From: CAXNKG01 sp964202965
GTDB lineage: Bacteria > Acidobacteriota > Vicinamibacteria > Vicinamibacterales > UBA2999
Direction of reading: 5' to 3'
Length of the DNA stretch: 34,508 nt
NCBI GenBank assembly: GCA_964202965.1
Contig: CAXNKG010000034.1
Location: forward strand, 1 to 34,508
The notes under the pieces were generated by a model. It was not told the origin of the DNA, searched no databases, and saw nothing but the letters and a program-made list of their open reading frames with translations. The translations under genes were made by a program, and so were the position numbers. Shown piece by piece: positions 24,720 to 30,619 of the stretch. The number at the start of each line of letters is the position of its first letter. Position 1 is the stretch's first letter.

Positions 24720-25388
24720 TTGGGAGTTCGGCTGTTCATCGGTAATTTGCCATACGGGGCAACGGAGGCGGACCTCCGGGCCCACTTCGCACCCGTCGCG
24801 GAACCATCGCACATTGTGATGCCGGTGGACCGCGAGACGGGACGCCCGCGCGGCTTTGCGTTCGTCGAGTTCGCAGAGCGCCCCCACGCCGAAGAAGTCA
24901 TCCGCAAGTTCGACGCCCAGCCGTTCCAGGGCCGCAATCTCGCCGTCAGCGAAGCGCGCGCCCGCGAGGATCGCCCACCTGGCCCGCGGCCCGGCGGCTT
25001 CGGCGGTCCCAGGCCAGGCGGCTTTGGTGGGGGCGGCGGCTTTGGCGGCGGTGGCGGCTTTGGTGGTGGTGGCGGTGGCGGATTTTCGCCGCGCCCTGGC
25101 GGCCCGCCCGGCGCCGGCGGTTCCCGCGATCGGTCGGCCAACTTCGGTCCCCCCGCGCCTCCCCGCCGTCTGCGCGGCAAGAAGGGCGCTCAGCAGGAAT
25201 ACAAGCCGCGCGGACCCATCAAGGAGCGCTCCGGCGGACGCATCTACGCCGTCGACGATCTCGAGGGGGACGACCTGCTCGAAGCGGAGGATCTCGCGGC
25301 GAAGGCTCCGGAGGACGCGGACACCACCCCGGAGGACCTGGACACGGACGTCGAGACGACTGGTGAGGATGACGACGATCAGACGTAA
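24720..25388 (+). CDS. RRM-type RNA-binding protein with glycine-rich and acidic tail
   Basis: 222 residues. Residues 3-80 are a single RNA recognition motif: RNP2 as LFIGNL (5-10) and RNP1 as RGFAFVEF (44-51), both with the aromatic residues that stack on RNA bases. Then comes a glycine/phenylalanine-rich stretch (about 91-123), a basic segment RRLRGKKG and a strongly acidic C-terminus (DLEGDDLLEAEDL to GEDDDDQT). The start is TTG at 24720, because no ATG or GTG occurs before the RNP2 strand and GGGGAAA precedes it. Similar short RRM proteins in cyanobacteria act in cold response, but no role is shown here. The stop directly abuts the GTG of the next gene. Confidence 0.9.
   Translation: MGVRLFIGNLPYGATEADLRAHFAPVAEPSHIVMPVDRETGRPRGFAFVEFAERPHAEEVIRKFDAQPFQGRNLAVSEARAREDRPPGPRPGGFGGPRPGGFGGGGGFGGGGGFGGGGGGGFSPRPGGPPGAGGSRDRSANFGPPAPPRRLRGKKGAQQEYKPRGPIKERSGGRIYAVDDLEGDDLLEAEDLAAKAPEDADTTPEDLDTDVETTGEDDDDQT
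25017..25070 (+). repeat. Three 18-bp coding repeats (GGFGGG)
   Basis: The units start at 25017, 25035 and 25053, each GGCGGCTTTGG followed by a glycine-coding stretch. They encode the hexapeptide GGFGGG of the RRM protein. Confidence 0.8.
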
Positions 25389-26369
25389 GTGATCCGATCT
25401 GTCCCCCAACTCGTGTCGGTGGCGGCCATCGTCATCGGCCTCCTGCTCTTCGTCCTCACGCTCCTTTACATCGACATCGACGAAACGGTGGCCAGCGCCA
25501 GCCGCCTCGGACTGGCGCTGCCCGTGATCCTCCTGCCCGGCGTGTGCTGGCAGCTGCTGCGCACGTGGGGATGGGCGATCTCGTTTCCCGTGGGGGTGCG
25601 GCCCACGTTCACGCGTCTCCTGCGCGTCAGGCTTGCGGCCGACGCGATCGGATTTTTCACCGTCCGGGGCCTCGCCGGAGAACCGCTCAAGGTGCTGCTG
25701 CTCTACGACCGCGTGGCTCCGGAAGTCACGACCGCGGCGGTGGCACTGGAGCGCCTCGCCTTCGCGGTGGTCGGGATCCTGATCGCCTTCCTCATTTCAT
25801 TCGCCGCCCTCACCAGCCTCTCGATGCCCGGCGCGTGGGACACGGTGTTTACGGCGCTGATGATCGGCGCGGTCGTCGTGCTCGTGGCGCTCTGGGCCAT
25901 GGCGCGGAGGCGCACCGGCGACTACCTGGGACGATTCGTAGGACAGGTCGAACGCCTGACCGGCCGGCGGCTCGCCTCTTCGCGAGCGGTCAAGTTCATT
26001 CTGGACGTGGAGGACGTCCTGCTGGATCTGCTGCGCGGCAACCAGTACCGGCTTGTCACGCTGGCGGGGCTGGCGGTCGTCTGCTACGCGCTCATGACGC
26101 TCGAGGTATGGCTGGTCTTCTGGGCAGTTGGCGAGTCGATCGGCCTGATGGAGGCGCTGGCCGTCGAAACCTTCGCCCGGCTGGCGAGCGTGGCGTCGGC
26201 CGCGGTACCAGGCAACATCGGGACGCTCGAGGCGTCAAACGCCGCGGTCGTGGCCGCCCTTGGTCTCGGCGGCGGCGGCACGCTCGCGCTGGCCCGCCGC
26301 ATCCGTGCGCTGTTATGGGCGGCGGCCGGTCTGGCCCTGTATCCGCGGATCGACAAACGGCGCCAGTGA
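25389..26369 (+). CDS. Flippase-like / lysylphosphatidylglycerol synthase-type membrane protein
   Basis: 326 residues with about eight membrane helices and no soluble domain. The pattern (SVAAIVIGLLLFVLTLLYID, LPGVCWQLLRTWGWAISFP, AADAIGFFTVRGLAGEPLKV, AAVALERLAFAVVGILIAF, SAAVPGNIGTLEASNAAVV) matches the membrane domain of MprF and the UPF0104 group. The segment GEPLKVLLL and the late PGNIGTLE are typical of it. Family members move or modify lipids; the substrate here is not known. The GTG start follows the RRM stop without a gap, so the two genes are coupled. Its end overlaps the convergent next gene by 57 bp. Confidence 0.84.
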   Translation: MIRSVPQLVSVAAIVIGLLLFVLTLLYIDIDETVASASRLGLALPVILLPGVCWQLLRTWGWAISFPVGVRPTFTRLLRVRLAADAIGFFTVRGLAGEPLKVLLLYDRVAPEVTTAAVALERLAFAVVGILIAFLISFAALTSLSMPGAWDTVFTALMIGAVVVLVALWAMARRRTGDYLGRFVGQVERLTGRRLASSRAVKFILDVEDVLLDLLRGNQYRLVTLAGLAVVCYALMTLEVWLVFWAVGESIGLMEALAVETFARLASVASAAVPGNIGTLEASNAAVVAALGLGGGGTLALARRIRALLWAAAGLALYPRIDKRRQ

Positions 26370-27212
26370 TTCGACCGGCAGCTGGTCGTAGTCGAACCAG
26401 TCGATCGCAAAGTCGATGACGAGGCGGCGCACCAGGAGGGCTCGCCCGCGGCCTTTCATCGTCAGGCGCGTCGGCATCCAGAGGTTGCCGGCCACCGGCT
26501 CCCGCGCAAGCGTCACCACCGTTCCCTCACCCAGCTTCGCGACCATTCCGTAGCCGTACGAAATATCGTCTGTGGATGTGGCCTCGAGAGAGATGACTTC
26601 GTTGACGCGCTCGTCCACGTACAGTGTCCCTCTGAATTTCTGCGCGATGCGTCCCTGCCGCGTCGCCGGCCTCGCTTCCGGCTTCCCCGCAAAACCGACG
26701 GCGATTGTGGGTACGCCTTTGTGCACGACCCGGCCCTTCACGGTGAACGTCAGGGTCTTGACGATATCGTCGACGGCACGCTCCCTGCGCTCGCGGGCGC
26801 GCTGCGCCTCTCCCGCGAGTACCTGCGGATCCGCAGCGCCGCGCGCCGCGGTCTCCTTCTGCACCTCGGCGACGCGTGCCCGATAGCGCCGGTCCTGCTC
26901 GCCAACCTGGGCGACCGGAATCGGCGTGCCGTCCTTTTCAATCAGGCGCCGGTAGGTGAGGCGCCGCGCCGGCGACGGATACACCTCGAACACGCTTTCC
27001 CCGCCGGTCCCGAGCTTCCCGAACGGATTGGTGTGAATGTCGGTTCGACGCTCCCCGTAGGTGTATCGATGCGTCTCGCGTTCGGCCCGGACGAGATTCT
27101 CCCGGACCGCCGTGAACAGAACCTGGGCGTCCGGCAACGGCCGCTCCTGTGCGGAGCTGGCGCCGGCAAGCATCGCCCAGAGCCCAAAGCCCAGCGCCCA
27201 CAGCCCCTTCAT
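26313..27212 (-). CDS. Secreted protein of unknown function with a repeat-derived signal peptide
   Basis: 299 residues from the ATG at 27210-27212, which overlaps the stop of the aminotransferase as ATGA. The signal peptide MKGLWALGFGLWAMLAGASS is encoded largely by a GGGCTYT heptamer array. The mature part has a charged helical section (RVAEVQKETAARG, EAQRARERRERAVDDIVKT) and then beta-rich segments (LTFTVKGRVVHKGVPTIAV, GTLYVDERVNEVISLEATS, LWMPTRLTMKGRGRALLVRR). The layout recalls LolA/LolB-like or DUF families with a beta half-barrel, but no known motif is secure. It is the last gene of the 30564-26313 group. Its last 57 bp are shared with the convergent flippase-like gene. Confidence 0.72.
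   Translation of the reverse strand: MKGLWALGFGLWAMLAGASSAQERPLPDAQVLFTAVRENLVRAERETHRYTYGERRTDIHTNPFGKLGTGGESVFEVYPSPARRLTYRRLIEKDGTPIPVAQVGEQDRRYRARVAEVQKETAARGAADPQVLAGEAQRARERRERAVDDIVKTLTFTVKGRVVHKGVPTIAVGFAGKPEARPATRQGRIAQKFRGTLYVDERVNEVISLEATSTDDISYGYGMVAKLGEGTVVTLAREPVAGNLWMPTRLTMKGRGRALLVRRLVIDFAIDWFDYDQLPVESLAPFVDPRIQGQTGRRP
27175..27209. repeat. Heptamer array forming a signal peptide
   Basis: Five 7-bp units on the + strand: GCCCAGA, GCCCAAA, GCCCAGC, GCCCACA, GCCCCTT. On the coding strand they follow the aminotransferase stop directly and encode KGLWALGFGLWA. Confidence 0.85.
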
Positions 27213-28342
27213 ACCCGGCATAGCCTTTCGGCCGCCGCTTCCAGCGTCTCGTCGCGTTTCGCGAAGCAGAACCGCAGCACGGGGCCGGGATCGGCCCCCG
27301 ACAGGAACGGCGAGAGCGGTATCGAGGCGACGCCGTGCTCCCGGACCAGCCGCAGCGCGAAGTCCGCGTCGCGCTCGCGGGTGATCCCGGAGTAGTCGAG
27401 CAACTGGAAAAACGTGCCCCGGCACGGCAGCGGCCGGAAGCGCGAGCCGCGTGTAAGCCGCAGGAAGGTGTCGCGCTTCTCCTGATAGAAGCGCGTCACC
27501 GACTCGCAGGCGGGATCGGCGGCCACAACCTCAGCGTACGCGCGCTGAACCGGCGTGTTGACGGCGTATGTCACCCACTGGTGCACGCCTGCAACGGCAG
27601 CCAGGAGCGGCTCTGGCGCGCAGCAGTAGCCGACCTTCCAGCCGGTCGTGTGATAGGTCTTGCCGAACGAGCTGATCACGACCGCCCGCGCCGCGATCTC
27701 GGGATACCGGGCGACGCTCTCGTGGCGCGCGCCGTCAAAGACGATGTGCTCGTAGACCTCGTCCGAGACGACGACGGCATCGGTTGTCTGCAGGACACGC
27801 GCGAGCTCGCGCATGTCTCCGGCGTCAAGGATGGTCCCGGTCGGGTTGTGGGGCGAGTTGACGACAATGGCGCGCGTCCGGGGCGTGACCGCGCGGCGGA
27901 CCTCGTCCCAGTCCACCCGGTAGTCCGGACCGTACAGCGTCACGAACACAGGCGTGCCACCGCTCAACGTGATGGCCGGCACGTACGAATCGTAGGCCGG
28001 CTGAAACAGGACCACCTCATCGCCCGGCCGCACGAGCGCCGTCAGCGTGCTGAACAGCCCCTCGGTCGCACCCGAGGTGACGATGATCTCCGTCGCGGGG
28101 TCGTAGCGGCGCCCGTAAAGGCGCTCGACTTTTCGCGAGAGCGCCTCACGCAGCGGATAGACGCCGTACATCGGCGCGTACTGGTTGTGGCCGTCGCGCA
28201 TGCAGCGCGTGACGGCGTCGATGAGCGCCGGCGCGGTATTGAAGTCCGGGAAGCCCTGGCCCAGATTGATGGCGCCCAGCTCGTCGGCCAGGCTCGACAT
28301 CGCGGAGAAAATCGTGACGCCGCCGGCCGACAGCTTCAGCAC
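27209..28342 (-). CDS. Class I/II PLP-dependent aminotransferase (methionine/kynurenine aminotransferase type)
   Basis: 377 residues. Fold type I aminotransferase: INLGQGFPDF near the N-terminus, QYAPMYGVYPLREAL, TSGATEGLFSTLTA, NSPHNPTGTIL (162-172), SDEVYEHIVFDG with Asp194 and Tyr197, and the PLP lysine Lys228 in SSFGKTYHTTGWKVGY. A carboxylate-binding Arg lies in VLRFCFAKR. The GQGFPDF start and TYHTTGWKVGY are characteristic of the YbdL/kynurenine aminotransferase branch, which accepts methionine and aromatic amino acids. The start is GTG at 28340-28342 with GAGG just before it; an in-frame stop excludes a longer form. It starts 4 bp after the upstream small gene and overlaps the downstream gene by ATGA. 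Confidence 0.93.
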   Translation of the reverse strand: MLKLSAGGVTIFSAMSSLADELGAINLGQGFPDFNTAPALIDAVTRCMRDGHNQYAPMYGVYPLREALSRKVERLYGRRYDPATEIIVTSGATEGLFSTLTALVRPGDEVVLFQPAYDSYVPAITLSGGTPVFVTLYGPDYRVDWDEVRRAVTPRTRAIVVNSPHNPTGTILDAGDMRELARVLQTTDAVVVSDEVYEHIVFDGARHESVARYPEIAARAVVISSFGKTYHTTGWKVGYCCAPEPLLAAVAGVHQWVTYAVNTPVQRAYAEVVAADPACESVTRFYQEKRDTFLRLTRGSRFRPLPCRGTFFQLLDYSGITRERDADFALRLVREHGVASIPLSPFLSGADPGPVLRFCFAKRDETLEAAAERLCRV

Positions 28343-28346
28343 TGCC

Positions 28347-28592
28347 TCATTCTAACCATTGCCATAACTTCAATGAGAGCAGCGGATACCGCTGTCGAAT
28401 CCGGACGACATGTGCGTAGTAGTCCGGTTTCGCGATCTCCTTCCGCAGCAGGCGATCGCGGAGGCGCCGCAGCTCGTACCGGTAGAGATCGTTGACGAAA
28501 TCGTGCACGCTCTGCGGAGGGGTCTCGCCGGTGGGGGCGATGCCGTGGACGGCGAGCTGGTCGAGGACCTCGCGCCGATAAGGGTGATTCAA
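28347..28592 (-). CDS. Small conserved-looking protein of unknown function
   Basis: 81 residues, rich in Arg and Leu and probably all-helical: QSVHDFVNDLYRYELRRLRD, then RIRQRYPLLSLKLWQWLE. The start is TTG at 28590-28592, overlapping the stop of the upstream gene as TTGA, which suggests translational coupling. The composition, codon use and coupling support a real gene. From memory similar short proteins with an LYRYE-RRLR core and an RYPLLSL end occur in other Acidobacteriota. No membrane helix or catalytic motif. Confidence 0.72.
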   Translation of the reverse strand: MNHPYRREVLDQLAVHGIAPTGETPPQSVHDFVNDLYRYELRRLRDRLLRKEIAKPDYYAHVVRIRQRYPLLSLKLWQWLE

Positions 28593-29977
28593 CGGGGACA
28601 GCCGCCCAGGTAGGCGCGCGCTTCGGCGATTTCAACCGGGAGCCCCGGCCGGGCGCCCCAGACATCGGCAAGGCGACGGTACGCGCTGCACGCTGCGGGG
28701 GTGTCATTCAGCCGGCGCGCGGTTCGTGCGAGGCCCGAGAGAATCCGCAGCGTGAACCCGATACGCTCCGCTGCGTCGGTGTACGCCTTCCGTGCCTCGT
28801 CGTACCGGGAGACCTGCAGCCAGAAGTCTCCGGCGAGCTCGGACGCGGAGACGATCGGCGCGCCACCCTGCCTGGCCGCGAGCTGCAGCGATTCCATCTC
28901 AACGGCCGAGTCGATGTAGAGGCGCATCTCGTCCCGCTCGCTCTGCGCGGCAGCCGCGGCCGCCTGCAGCACAAGCCGCGCGATTTCCGCGGCGCCGGGC
29001 CGGCCCTTCGAGATCTCCCCCAGCGCCATCAGCGACGCCTGCACGGGCGCAAGCGCCTTCGGATCGCCACCCTCGCGAAACGCGTCCCGCGCCGAGATCA
29101 GACCGCGCAGGTACAACACCGCCATCGGCGCAAACGCGTCACCACGCCCGGCCGCCACGTCGAGCAGCGACAGCGCCCCGTCGACATTGAACTCGGTGGC
29201 GTGCACCGTCGCCTCGGTGATGAGCGTCGTCGCATCGCGGCTATCGGTGACGGTGGCCGGGCGGGGCGGTGCGGCGGGCGCGGGCGTCGGCGCGGGCGTG
29301 GGAGGCGTTTCCGTACGCAGTGCAGCCACGGGCACGCGTGGCTCGGTTTCCCGCTCCGCCGATGTTCCCACGCCGGGCCGCGGCTCGATGACCACCTCCT
29401 CGCGAACCTCGGTCTGTTCCGGCGGCAGCAGCTCGAGTTGAGGGATCGGTGGCGGCGCCGGAATCACAGGCGCTTCGACGGCCGCCCCTGCCTGCGCCGA
29501 TGTCTCCTCAGCCGGCTCCTCGCCAGGCTCATCGTCGCCACCCATTGTCAGCATCGCCACGACAACCGCCGCGGCGGCGGCGAGAGCGACAGCCGCCCAG
29601 CCGCGGCGTGGCGCGCGAACGTCATGGCGGACGACGTCTGCGTCGGCCGGCGTCAGGACTGGGGTGAGCGGCGCGGGGCGGATGGGCTCGGAAACGACGT
29701 AGACGGCCTGGGGATCGACGCCGATGAGATGAATGGTGAGGGGACCGGGCTGCACCCGCGCCGCGGCGGCGCGCACGTCCTGCTCGAACCGATCGCGGAC
29801 GTCTTCGTCCTGCGCGGCGTTGGAGCGCAGGACGTGGATCGCGACGCCGCGATCGTTCTCGTGATCACGCGCGGCGTACACCTCCCCGAAGCCGCGGAGA
29901 TTCACGCGCGCGAGGATTTCGAACGGCCCCAGTCGGTTGCCGACCATGGCGTCAGCGTCAGGAACTGGTCTATTCAT
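28589..29977 (-). CDS. Membrane protein with a lone degenerate kinase N-lobe and a helical-repeat domain
   Basis: 462 residues from the ATG at 29975-29977 (an ATG at 29947 is an alternative). Residues 13-100 follow the N-lobe of a bacterial Ser/Thr kinase: GNRLGPFEILARV, a broken glycine loop NLRGFGEVYAARD, VAIHVLRSNAAQDEDVRDRF, and a hinge-like VYVVSEPI. The catalytic lysine of VAIKVL is replaced by His48, and no C-lobe (HRD, DFG, APE) follows. Instead there is a short linker, one membrane helix (GWAAVALAAAAAVVVAMLTM, about 126-145), an acidic and proline-rich segment (about 148-255) and a helical domain (about 265-462) resembling TPR units. It cannot phosphorylate by the usual chemistry, so a scaffold or sensor role is inferred. 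It overlaps the nucleotidyltransferase gene by 8 bp. Confidence 0.8.
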   Translation of the reverse strand: MNRPVPDADAMVGNRLGPFEILARVNLRGFGEVYAARDHENDRGVAIHVLRSNAAQDEDVRDRFEQDVRAAAARVQPGPLTIHLIGVDPQAVYVVSEPIRPAPLTPVLTPADADVVRHDVRAPRRGWAAVALAAAAAVVVAMLTMGGDDEPGEEPAEETSAQAGAAVEAPVIPAPPPIPQLELLPPEQTEVREEVVIEPRPGVGTSAERETEPRVPVAALRTETPPTPAPTPAPAAPPRPATVTDSRDATTLITEATVHATEFNVDGALSLLDVAAGRGDAFAPMAVLYLRGLISARDAFREGGDPKALAPVQASLMALGEISKGRPGAAEIARLVLQAAAAAAQSERDEMRLYIDSAVEMESLQLAARQGGAPIVSASELAGDFWLQVSRYDEARKAYTDAAERIGFTLRILSGLARTARRLNDTPAACSAYRRLADVWGARPGLPVEIAEARAYLGGCPR

Positions 29978-30425
29978 CCTGACCGGCACGGAGCGCGTCG
30001 ATGTCAGCCAGGTCCTTCGGACGGCCGGCCGCCCGTTTGTTCCTCAGAAACGTGTCGCGGCCGAGAAACGCGACCGTGTGGGAGCCGAGAGGACCGTCGA
30101 CGCGGTCCGCCCACGCCTCGTCCCATTCGACGCCGCTGATCGCGCTCATCACGTGGATCTGCACAGGAGGCACGCCCATCTCGAGCATCCGCCGATGATC
30201 GGCCACCGCCTCTGGAGTGAGGTCGGAAACGGGAAACCCGAACGCCGTGAGTGCATCGAGCAACCGTCCTGCGTTGTCGCGGGTGGGCCGGATCAGAATG
30301 TCGAGATCGCCGGTAAACCGCGGCGCGCCGTGAAACGCGAGCGCATAAGCGCCTACGATGACGAATTCAACGCCACGGGCAGTCAAGGACCCGATGAATT
30401 GGTCGAAGTCGGGCGCCAGATCCAT
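29970..30425 (-). CDS. Nucleotidyltransferase of the MNT/AbiEii-like group
   Basis: 151 residues from the ATG at 30423-30425 (MDLAPDFDQF). It shows the minimal nucleotidyltransferase core: EFVIVGAYALAFHGAPRFTG followed by DLDILI (Asp40 and Asp42 as likely metal ligands), then NAGRLLDALTAFGF and PVQIHVMSAISGVEWDEAW, and a C-terminal AAGRPKDLADIDAL typical of this group. Such proteins transfer nucleotides to RNA or protein, and several act as toxins or antitoxin partners. It overlaps the small upstream gene by 59 bp and the downstream gene by 8 bp. Confidence 0.86.
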   Translation of the reverse strand: MDLAPDFDQFIGSLTARGVEFVIVGAYALAFHGAPRFTGDLDILIRPTRDNAGRLLDALTAFGFPVSDLTPEAVADHRRMLEMGVPPVQIHVMSAISGVEWDEAWADRVDGPLGSHTVAFLGRDTFLRNKRAAGRPKDLADIDALRAGQDE

Positions 30426-30564
30426 CGACCTGCCTCCGCAGATACTCAACCGCCGCCAGGCGTTCGCGCGCGGGACGCGACAGCCAGTAGCGCAAGGCGG
30501 GACGTGTTCGCTCCTCTTCGGCAAACGAGGTGACACGCACGACCCGCTGCGGCTGAGAAGACAT
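30367..30564 (-). CDS. Small partner protein of the nucleotidyltransferase
   Basis: 65 residues from the ATG at 30562-30564 (MSSQPQRVVRVTSFAEEERT). It has a helical, charged middle: ALRYWLSRPARERLAAVEYL followed by RRQVDG. From memory, small proteins of this shape (a YW...S..ERL..VE.LR core) often precede nucleotidyltransferase genes, as in toxin-antitoxin-like pairs. The coding region overlaps the nucleotidyltransferase by 59 bp in a different frame, so expression is closely linked. No DNA-binding motif is obvious. Confidence 0.7.
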   Translation of the reverse strand: MSSQPQRVVRVTSFAEEERTRPALRYWLSRPARERLAAVEYLRRQVDGSGARLRPIHRVLDCPWR

Positions 30565-30619
30565 CGGCCTCAGTGTAGCCGAACGGCCGGCCCGCACGCG
30601 GACGCGGAGAGCGCCGCCC

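Noticed and set aside
25017..25070. 18-bp repeats as a CRISPR or minisatellite element
   Set aside because: They are contiguous, without spacers, and encode a normal Gly/Phe-rich tail of an RNA-binding protein.
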